Positions 15,252 through 24,673 of a stretch of DNA of 28,210 nucleotides are shown here, in pieces. Both the position numbers and the translations under genes were made by a program. Origin of the DNA: an uncultured Bacteroidales bacterium. Its GTDB lineage: Bacteria > Bacteroidota > Bacteroidia > Bacteroidales > UBA932. The notes under the pieces were generated by a model, which was given only the letters and a program-made list of their open reading frames with translations, had not been told where the DNA came from and ran no database searches. The stretch is taken from NCBI GenBank assembly GCA_900546395.1, contig URDD01000034.1:1-28210 (forward strand). The letters are read 5' to 3'. Within the stretch, counting starts at the first letter, position 1. Every line of letters begins with the position of its first letter.

Positions 15252-17928
15252 CTTTTATTGTCATGGCGGAACCAGGCCTTCCACTTTCAGCCTGATCAGT
15301 TCCGCTTTCCTTATTCGCTTTGAAATCTCTGGAAAAATCCTTGCCCAACTTGTCTTCTTTGATTTTTCCGGATTTTGATGCCTTCTCTTTTTCAAGTTCT
15401 TTTGCAAACTTCTCCTTATACTTCTCAAGCATCAGAGAATCTTTACGAGCCTCGGCAGCTGCATTTTCAAGCAGTTTCAGCTTTCGCCTGCGCTCCTTAT
15501 CCTTTTTCTTTTCTTCTTTAGCCTTTACCTTGTCGGCATCAGCCTGATCCTTACGGGCCCACCGCGCCTCTTTTTCAGCCTTACGGGCTTCCTTTTTGGC
15601 CTGTCGCTCCTTACGCGCCTGTTCTTTAAGCTGTTGTCTGGTCGGAACAATCCTGGCTATGGAATCGGCCACAGCAGCACTTCGCAAGGAATCTGCAAAT
15701 GCCAGCGAATCAGAAAGCGCCAAAGAATCGGCCGCAGCAGCCAACGAATCTGCAAATGCCACAGCATCAGCTATTGCTATGGAATCAAGTCTTGCCACCT
15801 GTATTGAATCCTCAATGAACTGCTCCCTTCTCAACCTGTCTCGCTCCAGGATCTGCCGCTCCCTGTCCCTGACTCTACGAAGTGAGTCCCTTTGCTCTAT
15901 CTGGACATAAATATCATCGATATACCCCGGGAAATACAGACCAGTCTGTACGAATCTGGCTCTTGGACGCTCTGAATAATATTTTCTCTCAGGAGATCTT
16001 AACTTCAAAGGAGTAACCGCATTTCTGTCGGCAGGGCGCCTTTCCGGCTGCCATGCAAAACCTTTGAGTTTCTGATCATCAGCCGTCATCTGCGCGACCG
16101 GATATCCGTCACTCTTAGCGGCATCAAAATAATATACCTTATGTATTTCGCCATCCTTGAAAATAGCAGACAGCATCTTTGATTCCTTTTTATTTGCAGT
16201 CGCCAGCACACCGTTTTCCTCCAGATAGAACAAAGCTGCAGCTCCACCCAGCGCATCAAATCTGGACAACTGTGAATTTTCATCAAAATAGGCGGTCATC
16301 TCCGCTCCCTTTATCTGGTCATAATGAAGAGAATCTTCCTGCATATGCACAAATGCGTTTGACATAAGGCTTACCTTCTCCATCATATTTCCACGCACTA
16401 AAGCATAGACACTGTCAGCACAATATTGCTGCTTTATTTCATTCCATATTACAGGACCTTTAAAGAGACGGGCAATAGAATCTATGTCACAATATTCAAG
16501 CGAATCACACACAATCTGCATATTTTTCTTGAATACCTTGACATTTCCCAAAGCAGTAACGAATCCTATTTTGGTAGTATCCAGCTCCTCCTTTTCTGCT
16601 TCGGGAACACCTGCGGCAAGTGAATCTTTTACTGCAAAGGAAGTTTCAGCAAACAGGGAATCACTGACTGAAAGCGAATCTTTTACAGACAAAGTATCAG
16701 AAGCTGGAATAGAATCTGCAACTGAAACTGAGTCAGAAGGCGTCTTTTGAACTTTCGGTTCTGTCTTCTGACTATCAGAAGAATCCTTCTTTGGAATATC
16801 AGGTCTTCTGTTAGGATCATTTTTAGCCTCTTCTTCTGCTTTTTTAGCTGCTTCTGCTGCGGCTTTTCGTCTGAACTCCGATACGGGATCAATATCCATT
16901 GACTTGATGCGTCCGAGAGCCACCTCAATGTATGACGAATCTATATCGCACATACGCCTGGTATAATAAACAAGGGTGTCAGCTCCGAAATAAACAGTAT
17001 CAACAGAACCAGACTCTTCAACTTCTGCCACAACTGCCGGCTTTCGCCTCATAGTGATTCTGGACAGTGAATCAACATACTCCATACATCCTGCAAGACC
17101 TGAAACCTTCCTAGTAGTGTCAGTGACCTGAGCATTTCCCAAAAGCTCTACATTCATAGTATTTCTGTGAAAATACAGGGAATCACTCCATCCTTCCTGA
17201 GTATCAGACATTACATGAACATTCTTGCGGAAAAAGAACATTTCCCTGCTCCGGTCATACCATCCGGCATTGGCTGAAAGCATATTTTCCTCTTTCCAGG
17301 CATCCGTTCCATAACCGAATGTCGCCAGATTCTTGTCTGACTCATATTTAAGACTTGTAGTCTTGACGAATATCGAATCTGTGAACATATTCACATCTTC
17401 GTTGAAAGTGAAAAGTTTTATCTTAGACTCATATATTCCTGTCTGGCTCTCAATAATCTGACCATCCTTGTCCCGCATAGAGCCACCGCCGCGGAATACC
17501 GCTATACTGTCTTTTGTATTATAATCCAGATTCTTTGTCCTGAGAATATTATTATCCTTGTCTTTCAGCTGGACAACATTCCCTCTGAATTCAGCCAGAT
17601 CTCTGTTGATATGATAAATCATCTTCTCGCTCTGGAGCTCAGTCTCCTGCTGGATTATCTTGACATTTCCTACGGCATCAATAATTCCAGTCTCCACATT
17701 CCACAGCGCGGTATCACAAAGCAAATAAGTATTGTTGTGAAGAAATTTCGCCGGACCGACGACTTTTCTGTAACTTACTCCGTCTATTTCCAACAAACGG
17801 GCCACCTTGGAACTGATCAAAGTGACAACACTATCTGCCGGCTCTGACTTTTGCTGCGCAAATGCAGAAAAGGAAAGGCAGAAAAACAACGCAAGCGAAT
17901 ATATCAACCGTCCGGGAACTCCCATCAA
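15232..17928 (-). CDS. OstA/LptA-like periplasmic protein with repetitive Ser/Asp/Ala segments
   Basis: Probably takes part in lipopolysaccharide transport or outer-membrane assembly (OstA/LptA-like family; inference for this protein). The 898-residue product has a signal peptide ending at about FSAFAQQ (residue 25). Two blocks of OstA-type beta repeats follow, at about 45-345 (CDTALWNVETGIIDAVGNVKI, YNTKDSIAVFRGGGSMRDKDG) and about 452-625 (TALGNVKVFKKNMQIVCDSL). They are separated by a low-complexity linker with many DSL/DSV units (about 396-438). Residues 680-765 hold a second DSLA/ADSL repeat run and 765-860 a strongly basic Lys/Glu/Arg coiled coil. It lies 17 bp after the SurA-like gene, as commonly seen in Bacteroidales, and overlaps bioB. 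Confidence 0.82.
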   Translation of the reverse strand: MMGVPGRLIYSLALFFCLSFSAFAQQKSEPADSVVTLISSKVARLLEIDGVSYRKVVGPAKFLHNNTYLLCDTALWNVETGIIDAVGNVKIIQQETELQSEKMIYHINRDLAEFRGNVVQLKDKDNNILRTKNLDYNTKDSIAVFRGGGSMRDKDGQIIESQTGIYESKIKLFTFNEDVNMFTDSIFVKTTSLKYESDKNLATFGYGTDAWKEENMLSANAGWYDRSREMFFFRKNVHVMSDTQEGWSDSLYFHRNTMNVELLGNAQVTDTTRKVSGLAGCMEYVDSLSRITMRRKPAVVAEVEESGSVDTVYFGADTLVYYTRRMCDIDSSYIEVALGRIKSMDIDPVSEFRRKAAAEAAKKAEEEAKNDPNRRPDIPKKDSSDSQKTEPKVQKTPSDSVSVADSIPASDTLSVKDSLSVSDSLFAETSFAVKDSLAAGVPEAEKEELDTTKIGFVTALGNVKVFKKNMQIVCDSLEYCDIDSIARLFKGPVIWNEIKQQYCADSVYALVRGNMMEKVSLMSNAFVHMQEDSLHYDQIKGAEMTAYFDENSQLSRFDALGGAAALFYLEENGVLATANKKESKMLSAIFKDGEIHKVYYFDAAKSDGYPVAQMTADDQKLKGFAWQPERRPADRNAVTPLKLRSPERKYYSERPRARFVQTGLYFPGYIDDIYVQIEQRDSLRRVRDRERQILERDRLRREQFIEDSIQVARLDSIAIADAVAFADSLAAAADSLALSDSLAFADSLRSAAVADSIARIVPTRQQLKEQARKERQAKKEARKAEKEARWARKDQADADKVKAKEEKKKDKERRRKLKLLENAAAEARKDSLMLEKYKEKFAKELEKEKASKSGKIKEDKLGKDFSRDFKANKESGTDQAESGRPGSAMTIKDEETQE

Positions 17929-17945
17929 AAACTCAAAAATTTAAA

Positions 17946-19325
17946 TTATTCTGTTCTAACTTTCTCCAGCCAGGCCTCTCTGTCAAAGACACAATCCTTG
18001 AACATAGGGTCGATGACAATATAAGTGGTCTTCAACTTTGAGTCAATAAACTCGTCAACTGCCTCCATTGACTTCTCCTGTTTTACCTGATCGGCCAGCA
18101 ATGTGAAATCTGTAGAAAACTCAGCCGTATGTGAAGGTATGATTTTATCTACTCTTATGATCTTATATACAGTATTTCCATTGCGTCCCTCATTGTCAAG
18201 AGACTCTACCGGATCTGACACCTCACCTTCCTTCAAGTCTTTTATGGCAGCATAGTCTTGAGGCTTGAGCTGGTCTATCTCATAATATGCAGAACCTGTA
18301 TTCGGGTCCGCCATCTGACCTCCGTTCGTCCTTGTTGCAGGATCCTCAGAATAAAATCTTGCAGCCATTTCAAAAGTAACGGCTCCGTTGGACATTTCAG
18401 TTTTCAGACTATCAAGGATACGGAATCCCCTGGTCCTGTCATCGTCCGTATATTCCGGCTTAAGAAGAATATGTCTTGCATTGAACATATCTCCTTTTTT
18501 GTCAATCACTTCGATGATATGAAAGCCGTCAGGAGTCTCTACTATCTGGGATACGACTCCGGGTTTCAAAGACATGGCAGCATCTGAAAATGCAGGCCAG
18601 AAAATTGACTTTGAAGCCATACCGAGCTCTCCGCCCTTTCTCGCGCTGCCAGGATCCTGAGAATAGATTCTTGCCAGTGTCGAAAACTTCTCACCATTTA
18701 TAATTCGCTCTCTGATAGCCAGAAGACGCTCCTTCACAGCTGTATTTGCAGCCTCCCTGTCCGGATAAATGCAAATCTGGCTCAACTGATATTTAACAGG
18801 TATAACAGGCAAGTCCTCCGGATCTGTCCTTTCGAGATATTTTTCCACATCATACGGTGTTATCTCAGGGATACCGGACATTATATTATTCTGCATCTGC
18901 TGCGTAAGACTCTGATCCTGGAAAGCCTGGCGCCACTCCTGACGCAGTTTGTACAAAGGCTTTCCAAACAGTTTTTCAAGTTCCTCATCTCCTCCGAAAT
19001 GCGTTCTGAACTGGTCAATCCTTGACCTCAGTTCACTCTCAACCATATCATTGTTGACTGTAAGTGAATCCAGACGGGCCTGCATAAGAAAAAGCTTTGA
19101 CACCATCATATTTTCAAGAAGTTCGCATCTGGCGTTACGGTCAGAAACAAATCCTTGTGCCCTCATTACCTGAAGTTCCTGCTCCAGCTGAGAAATGGTT
19201 ATCATCTCATTTCCCACTACCGCAATGGTCTTGTCTATTACACCTCCCGGATACTTCTGGCCGAAAGACAGGACAGAAATACTCCCAAGGACAGCCACAG
19301 CGAGTGATTTCAACATCTTGTTCAT
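17946..19325 (-). CDS. SurA-like periplasmic peptidyl-prolyl isomerase
   Basis: Periplasmic chaperone / PPIase for outer-membrane proteins. From the ATG at 19325 it is 459 residues with a signal peptide (AVAVLGSISVLSFGQ). An N-terminal SurA chaperone domain follows (DKTIAVVGNEMITISQLEQEL). Two parvulin domains lie at about 175-275 (FSTLARIYSQDPGSARKGGEL, TPDGFHIIEVID) and 283-393 (ARHILLKPE, FEMAARFYSEDPATRTNGGQM). The frame is open upstream to 19376, but that start would overlap the previous gene; 19325 leaves a 10-bp gap and an ideal signal peptide. Its position after a SurA-related lipoprotein and before the OstA-like gene suggests an outer-membrane biogenesis operon. Confidence 0.92.
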   Translation of the reverse strand: MNKMLKSLAVAVLGSISVLSFGQKYPGGVIDKTIAVVGNEMITISQLEQELQVMRAQGFVSDRNARCELLENMMVSKLFLMQARLDSLTVNNDMVESELRSRIDQFRTHFGGDEELEKLFGKPLYKLRQEWRQAFQDQSLTQQMQNNIMSGIPEITPYDVEKYLERTDPEDLPVIPVKYQLSQICIYPDREAANTAVKERLLAIRERIINGEKFSTLARIYSQDPGSARKGGELGMASKSIFWPAFSDAAMSLKPGVVSQIVETPDGFHIIEVIDKKGDMFNARHILLKPEYTDDDRTRGFRILDSLKTEMSNGAVTFEMAARFYSEDPATRTNGGQMADPNTGSAYYEIDQLKPQDYAAIKDLKEGEVSDPVESLDNEGRNGNTVYKIIRVDKIIPSHTAEFSTDFTLLADQVKQEKSMEAVDEFIDSKLKTTYIVIDPMFKDCVFDREAWLEKVRTE

Positions 19326-19335
19326 ATTTTTTACT

Positions 19336-20196
19336 TTACAATATTTCAAATTTTCCCTTGGCAAGCGCATCATCAAGCAAGTCTCGTTCCAGCGCAGCTA
19401 TCAAAGTCTGTTTTCTTGTACTTATTATTATATCTCTGATCTGACTATGGCAATATTCCAAAGGAGAGACATCCCCTGCCTGTATAAAGTCAGCAATGTA
19501 CGCAACATTGACTTTTCCTCCGCTACCCTCCATCTCTATCACGGAGTTGCGTGACTTTGCCAGCAAAGAACCATAGTCAGTCCCGAAATTACGTGCAAGA
19601 GAAACCATATCAACCCACTTTCCACCATAATCAGTATATAAATCTGCAGAAAAATATGCCAGACTGTCCGCCTCAACGAGTTCATCAACATTCTCTGACG
19701 ACATTTTCTTTTTGATCAGATTCAAATTGGGTGAATCCGCAGAAATCCGCATATACCTGACCTTTACAATCGGGACATCCAGTACAAAATGCTCTTTATG
19801 CGACTCATAGTATGTCTGAAGTTCATTTTCAGATACTGCCGTATCAAGTCTCTCATTTACATACTTTTGCTCATATCTATACTTAAGCAGAGACCTGCGG
19901 TAGTCTTCCAGTTCTTCACTTACATCCTTGTCCGTCTTGGAAAGATAAGATTCAGCAACATCCAAAAACACGAGGTCTGATGCCCATGTTTTAATATAAC
20001 GCAAAGCCAGAACCATACTGTCTTCCGGAGCCTGCGTTTCTGGCAGCACCTTATCCAGATCGCTTCTGTAAAGTTTATGGCGACCTACTCTGGCAACTAC
20101 TTCACCATCGTGCAAAATCGACGAAAACGTCCTGCATGACACACATGCCAGCAGGACGATAAGCGTACAAAATACTATTTTCCAAAGCCGGAACAT
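19336..20196 (-). CDS. SurA/PrsA-related lipoprotein lacking a clear parvulin domain
   Basis: The 286-residue product starts with a lipoprotein signal; the best lipobox is LLAC at 15-18, with Cys18 acylated (Cys21 lacks a proper -3 residue). VARVGRHKLYRSDLDKVLP resembles the entry helix of SurA/PpiD-type chaperones. The middle has a helical region with YRRSLLKYRYEQKYV and then SENELQTYYESHKEHF, typical of these proteins. The C-terminal part lacks the GG-LG and HIL motifs seen in its neighbour, so catalytic PPIase activity is doubtful. It sits 8 bp after guaB and 10 bp before the SurA-like gene. A periplasmic chaperone role is inferred from family and position. Confidence 0.78.
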   Translation of the reverse strand: MFRLWKIVFCTLIVLLACVSCRTFSSILHDGEVVARVGRHKLYRSDLDKVLPETQAPEDSMVLALRYIKTWASDLVFLDVAESYLSKTDKDVSEELEDYRRSLLKYRYEQKYVNERLDTAVSENELQTYYESHKEHFVLDVPIVKVRYMRISADSPNLNLIKKKMSSENVDELVEADSLAYFSADLYTDYGGKWVDMVSLARNFGTDYGSLLAKSRNSVIEMEGSGGKVNVAYIADFIQAGDVSPLEYCHSQIRDIIISTRKQTLIAALERDLLDDALAKGKFEIL

Positions 20197-20204
20197 AGCT
20201 GCGG

Positions 20205-21677
20205 CTATCTTGAATAATTAGGCGACTCGCGTGTAATCGTCACATCATGAGGGTGTCCCTCAATATAACCGGCATTCGTAATGCGTACAAACCTTGCCAA
20301 TCTCAATGCTGCAATATCCCTGGCGCCACAATATCCCATACCTGCACGCAATCCTCCGACGAGCTGATAGACAACCTCTGAAAGCGTACCCTTGTAAGGG
20401 ACCTGAGCCACAATACCTTCCGGAACAAGTTTCTTGATATCCTCTTCCATATCCTGGAAATATCTGTCCTTGGAACCATGCTGCATAGCTTCAAGCGACC
20501 CCATTCCGCGGTAAGACTTGAACTTTCTTCCGTTTAGGATAATAGTCTCTCCAGGAGACTCCTCAACACCGGCAAAGAGCGAACCGGCCATAATGGTACT
20601 TGCTCCTGCCGCCAATGCCTTTACAACATCTCCTGAATATCTTATACCACCGTCGGCAATTACAGGAATACCCGTACCTTTCAAAGCCTCAGATGCCATC
20701 ATTATTGCAGAAAGCTGGGGCATACCAACGCCTGCGATCACTCTGGTAGTACATATTGATCCAGGTCCTATACCTACTTTAACTGCGCTGACTCCGGCAT
20801 CGGCAAGAGCCTTTGCAGCTTCGCCAGTAGCAACATTTCCTGCAACAATCTGAATGTCCGGCAATGCCTCACAAGCCTTCTTTATCACTTCAAGCACATA
20901 AACTGAATGTCCGTGTGCAGTATCAACTACGACAGCATCCACACCTGCGCTTGCCAGCATTTCAATCCTTTCTATAGTATCAGCCTTAACTCCTACAGCA
21001 GCAGCGACAAGAAGACGTCCTTTTGAATCCTTCGAAGCTATAGGATTGTCCTTAATCTTCATAAGGTCCTTATAAGTGATAAGGCCTTCAAGTTTTCCGT
21101 CCTTGTCTACAACAGGAAGCTTTTCAAACTTGTGCTGCTTCAATATTTCCGTAGCTTCAGCCAGACCTATTCCATGAGGGGCAGTAACGAGGTTTTCAGA
21201 CTTTGTCATCACTTCAGCTACAGGAAGTTTCATATTGTCCTGAAAACGGAGATCCCTGTTGGTGATGATACCGATAAGATAATTATTTGCATCTACGACA
21301 GGAATACCACCGATATGATGATTGGCCATCATACCCAAAGCGTCTCCGACAGTTGCGTCAGGACGTATGGTAACCGGATCATAGATCATACCGTTCTCAG
21401 CCCTCTTGACGCGGCGTACCTGGCTCATCTGTTCCTCAATGGACATATTCTTATGAATAACGCCGATACCTCCGGCTCTTGCGATAGCTATGGCAAGTTC
21501 AGACTCAGTGACTGTATCCATTGCTGCCGATACAATCGGAGTATGAAGTCTGATGTCTCTTGTGAAATTTGAAGACACATCTACATCTCTGGGAAGAACC
21601 TCAGAGCGTGCGGGAATGAGCAAAACGTCGTCGAAGGTCAAACCTTCGGAAATCTGAGAATTTACAAAAGTCTGCAT
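20205..21677 (-). CDS. guaB: Inosine-5'-monophosphate dehydrogenase
   Basis: NAD-dependent oxidation of IMP to XMP, the committed step to guanine nucleotides. From the ATG at 21677 it is 490 residues. It has LTFDDVLLIPARSEVLP near the N-terminus, paired CBS domains at about 95-205, and VDTAHGHS. The catalytic cysteine is Cys309 in GIGPGSICTTR, followed by IADGGIRYSGD and SYRGMGSLEAM in the flap. The frame continues up to 21698, but that lies inside a -7 element, so 21677 is the likely start. It heads a tightly spaced leftward run of envelope genes that leads into the biotin cluster. Confidence 0.97.
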   Translation of the reverse strand: MQTFVNSQISEGLTFDDVLLIPARSEVLPRDVDVSSNFTRDIRLHTPIVSAAMDTVTESELAIAIARAGGIGVIHKNMSIEEQMSQVRRVKRAENGMIYDPVTIRPDATVGDALGMMANHHIGGIPVVDANNYLIGIITNRDLRFQDNMKLPVAEVMTKSENLVTAPHGIGLAEATEILKQHKFEKLPVVDKDGKLEGLITYKDLMKIKDNPIASKDSKGRLLVAAAVGVKADTIERIEMLASAGVDAVVVDTAHGHSVYVLEVIKKACEALPDIQIVAGNVATGEAAKALADAGVSAVKVGIGPGSICTTRVIAGVGMPQLSAIMMASEALKGTGIPVIADGGIRYSGDVVKALAAGASTIMAGSLFAGVEESPGETIILNGRKFKSYRGMGSLEAMQHGSKDRYFQDMEEDIKKLVPEGIVAQVPYKGTLSEVVYQLVGGLRAGMGYCGARDIAALRLARFVRITNAGYIEGHPHDVTITRESPNYSR

Positions 21678-21695
21678 TATGTATAATTTTGCACG

Positions 21696-21703
21696 CAAAT
21701 ATA
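21696..21703 (-). promoter_or_regulatory. -7 element of the guaB promoter
   Basis: Reverse-strand TATATTTG fits TAnnTTTG and lies 18 bases before the chosen guaB ATG. No clear -33 TTG at 19-21 bp spacing. It excludes the longer start at 21698. Confidence 0.6.
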
Positions 21704-21715
21704 CATATTTTTAAA

Positions 21716-21736
21716 CAAAGTCTAAAAATAACTTTG
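21716..21736 (-). terminator. Weak hairpin after the radical SAM gene
   Basis: On the reverse strand CAAAGT, a 9-base A/T loop and ACTTTG form a 6-bp stem followed by TTTAAAAAT. It begins 6 bases after the stop of the YhcC-type gene and precedes the guaB promoter. The stem is short and A/T-rich, so this is tentative. Confidence 0.3.
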
Positions 21737-21742
21737 CAATCT

Positions 21743-22729
21743 TCATAAAAGCCTCCCCTGCCAGGTACCGCGCTCTTCAAGGCGGGAATCAAGCAGATGC
21801 AACAGTTCGGCATTGCGGATCAGCCCCCACGGAGTCTCATTCACGAAACGTGGAGGTACTTCTCCTGCAAACCTCTCTATATAAAGGTCCGGTCGCAGAC
21901 GCTCCAGTATATCTATGAAAAAGTCAATGTAACCGTCCAATGAAAAGCGGATGAAATCTTCCGGTCTGTCAGAATATTCCTTTTCCATCTTCGTCCCTTT
22001 TACTATCTGCAGCTGATGGAACTTGGCCGAGCGCAAAGGCAGGCTGTTTATAAGCGAAGTCTGCTCCAACAGCATCTCCCTGCTCTCTCCCGGAAGTCCC
22101 AGAATAAAATGAGCGCCCATATCAAGCCCCCTCTCGGCAGTCAGTGCTGCAGCGCGCCTCACGCAGGCAAAATCATGCCCCCTGTTTATTCTCTCCAGTG
22201 TCTTGTCGTAACAAGACTCGATACCGTACTCCATAATGACAACCGGAGACCTCCTCTCGCGTCCTGCTATGACTCTCGACCAGTCCTTCATGACTCTGCC
22301 GTCAGCCAGTGCCGCAATATAATCCAGTTTATCCTCATCCACACAGTCAGGTCTCGTACCTATGACTATCCCAACCACCTGAGGATGTGAAAGAGCTTCC
22401 TCGTATAAAACCTTCAAACGCTCAAGCGGTGCATAAGTATTGGAAAACGACTGGAAATAACCTAAATAGCACCCTGCATTCCTGTATCTGACTTTATGAA
22501 ATTCAATTCCTTCATCTATCTGCATACAAAGTGGCTTTCCGGCGGTACTGTATGACGGGTGAAAGGCTGCATTATCACAATACGTACAGCCGCCCCTGCC
22601 TACTTTCCCGTCCCTGTTGGGACAGGTAAAACCGGCATCAAGCACTATTTTCTGCAATCTCTCTCCATACATCTTGCGGAAATACCCCACAAAGGAATTG
22701 TATCTTTTATTCTCTGGAAAACCATTCAT
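21743..22729 (-). CDS. YhcC-type radical SAM protein (TIGR01212-like)
   Basis: Radical SAM protein of the E. coli YhcC family, whose reaction is not established. The 328-residue product starts YNSFVGYFRKMYGERLQKI. The cluster cysteines are spaced CX11CX2C (Cys36, Cys48, Cys51 in CPNRDGKVGRGGCTYCDN), the diagnostic spacing of this family. Further motifs are GTRPDCVDEDKLDYIA, EYGIES with the Elp3-like pattern, and HFILGLPGES. The length is typical. It has its own -7 element upstream and lies between the phosphotransferase pair and guaB. Confidence 0.9.
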   Translation of the reverse strand: MNGFPENKRYNSFVGYFRKMYGERLQKIVLDAGFTCPNRDGKVGRGGCTYCDNAAFHPSYSTAGKPLCMQIDEGIEFHKVRYRNAGCYLGYFQSFSNTYAPLERLKVLYEEALSHPQVVGIVIGTRPDCVDEDKLDYIAALADGRVMKDWSRVIAGRERRSPVVIMEYGIESCYDKTLERINRGHDFACVRRAAALTAERGLDMGAHFILGLPGESREMLLEQTSLINSLPLRSAKFHQLQIVKGTKMEKEYSDRPEDFIRFSLDGYIDFFIDILERLRPDLYIERFAGEVPPRFVNETPWGLIRNAELLHLLDSRLEERGTWQGRLL

Positions 22730-22764
22730 ATCTCAAGTAACCGTGTTTTACTGGCACATATTCG

Positions 22765-22772
22765 CAAACATA
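22765..22772 (-). promoter_or_regulatory. -7 element of the radical SAM gene
   Basis: Reverse-strand TATGTTTG fits TAnnTTTG, 35 bases before the ATG at 22729, and directly abuts the restored stop codon of the phosphotransferase copy (22773-22775). Confidence 0.5.
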
Positions 22773-24660
22773 CTACAAAGCATCCAGACTGTCATAAAGT
22801 TTCTGAATGAAAGCTCTTGCCTTGTCCCTGTTGGCCTCCCCGGAAACCTCTCCTTCATCCATTATTACAGTATCTGCATCACAGTCTATGACAGTAACAT
22901 TGTCTTCTGTAACTATACCGACAGTTGATGGTCTGCTGATATAGGCAAAATGAGGCGAATCAGGATTAAGGATATTCTTGCTGAAGGCAAACTCTTCGTG
23001 GCTGATACCAAGCTGGTAGAGAAGAGTGGCTGCAATGTCTATACTGCGAGGAGACAGTGGAGTTGCGTCCTTTCATGGCCAGAGCCCCTCCTGTCATAAC
23101 AAGAGGTATAGTATGCCGTTGTCTTATATCAAGAGTCTCAATATCAGGGTATGCCGCCCAATGGTCAGGAACCATTATCACAATGGTATTGTCCCACTGA
23201 GGTGAAGAGGAAAACCTGTCAATGAATTTCCCTATACACATGTCAGTATATGAAAACGAATTGGCCTTTATATCAGGGAGAACATTGTAGTCAGGAACAT
23301 CAAACGGGTCATGGCTGCTGGAGGTCTGGATGATACGGAAGCGCGGGCTATCAATATTTTCCGTCAGGTAATCGCTGAGGAAACGGTCAAAAAGCGCTCC
23401 GTCATTGGCACCCCACTGTCCTGTAAGCTGCGATGCCGGAAAATCCTTGTCTGAAATCACCTTTTCAAAGCCGCATGACACAAGATAAGCCATAAGATTT
23501 GTGAAATCCGCATTGCCTCCGTAATAATAAGCTATATCATAACCATTCTCCTTCAACGCAGCAGGAATGGAAGGAAGTTTTTCCATCTTGCTCAGATGGC
23601 TCATTATACTCGTACTCGGCTGGGACGGGAATGCACTTATAATGGCCGGCAAGGCACGGTCTGTCCTGAATCCGTTGGCATAAAAATCAGTAAAAAGGAG
23701 TCCTTCAGACGCTATCCTGTCCAAATTAACCGCAATATTCTCCCCTCCCATCGACTTCATCAGGTGAGTGGAGAAACTTTCAAGAATCACAATGACAATA
23801 TCAGGCCTTGATGCATTTCTTGCCTGCGACAGGTAATACTCAGGCTTCAGAAGTTTAGGGAGTTCCGAAGAAACCGGTCTGTCAAGCATGGTTTCAAAAA
23901 CAGACTGTGCTTTATCCGGTGCCATAAAGCGGTACTGCTCATCAAAACCGCTCTGATGGGACATCGAATAAAGCAGGTTGAAGTCCGGGTTTAGCGCAGC
24001 ATGGTTAAGTATTTGTTTATCACTGAAATAAGCCTTACCTGGATTCATTGGAGTAAGCTCCAGTCCCCTTATCGGCAGGACAAGAGCTGCAGTCATTATG
24101 AATAACACTGCGGAAGATATGAATCTGTTTTCCACCTTTATACGCGAGATATTTCCAAATATTATAGAATATAAAAGCTTGAAATTCAAGGCAGCCACCA
24201 CTAAGAATGCAATTATTCCTAAAATAATGAACCACACGCTCACGCTTGCCATTGCCTCCTTCGGAGATGACAGGAAATAAAATACCGGAGTAAAATCAAT
24301 CCTGAAGTCCCAGAAATCATATAGGGCAATATCTGCGACAAACACTGCCGACAATATCAGGGATACAATACCTGCATAGACACAGACTATTGACCTGAAA
24401 ACCTTTCCGGCACGCCCGGAAAAGGCCGCTGCTGTCATAACAAGCCCGGGAATTAGAGTCAGGTATCCTGCAACTGAGCAATCCATAGAAAATCCTGAAA
24501 TTAAAGCACGGAAAACCTCCCTGAGCGGTAACCCCTCAAAGAGTCTGTGATAATACAGGATAAAAACCAGTCTCTGAAACTGGAATATTATGACAATCAA
24601 TATAAATGTAATCAAAAGCCTGAGCCACAGGCTGTCTTTTACAAATGAACGGTTTTTCAT
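22773..24660 (-). pseudogene. Frameshifted LTA-synthase-like membrane sulfatase/phosphotransferase (downstream tandem copy)
   Basis: Alkaline-phosphatase-fold membrane enzyme of the LtaS / phosphoglycerol or phosphoethanolamine transferase type. Five hydrophobic segments lie in residues 10-200. The catalytic domain has VILESFSTHLMKSMGGE (Glu294), the nucleophile Thr333 in FRTDRALPAI, SSSHDPFD (His450) and VPDHWAAYPD (Asp499, His500). As read, translation ends at 22966 with 564 residues, because an extra A at 23043 (plus strand) changes frame after Gln539. Skipping it restores 89 residues matching the neighbour (IDIAATLLYQLGISHEEFAF..) to a stop at 22773, total 628. All listed catalytic residues precede the shift, so partial function or a sequencing error cannot be excluded. 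It lies 13 bp after the upstream copy. Confidence 0.75.
22960..23076. repeat. Near-identical tract shared with 24861-24976
   Basis: This segment of the downstream phosphotransferase copy equals 24861-24976 of the upstream copy: 83 identical bases (22960-23042), one extra A at 23043, then 33 identical bases (23044-23076). Flanking parts differ at many synonymous sites. This suggests gene conversion between the tandem copies. Confidence 0.8.
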
Positions 24661-24673
24661 ACGTATGCAATTA

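Noticed and set aside
21678..21698. Longer guaB start with seven extra residues
   Set aside because: The start codon sits inside the TATATTTG -7 element; the IMP dehydrogenase N-terminus begins properly at 21677.
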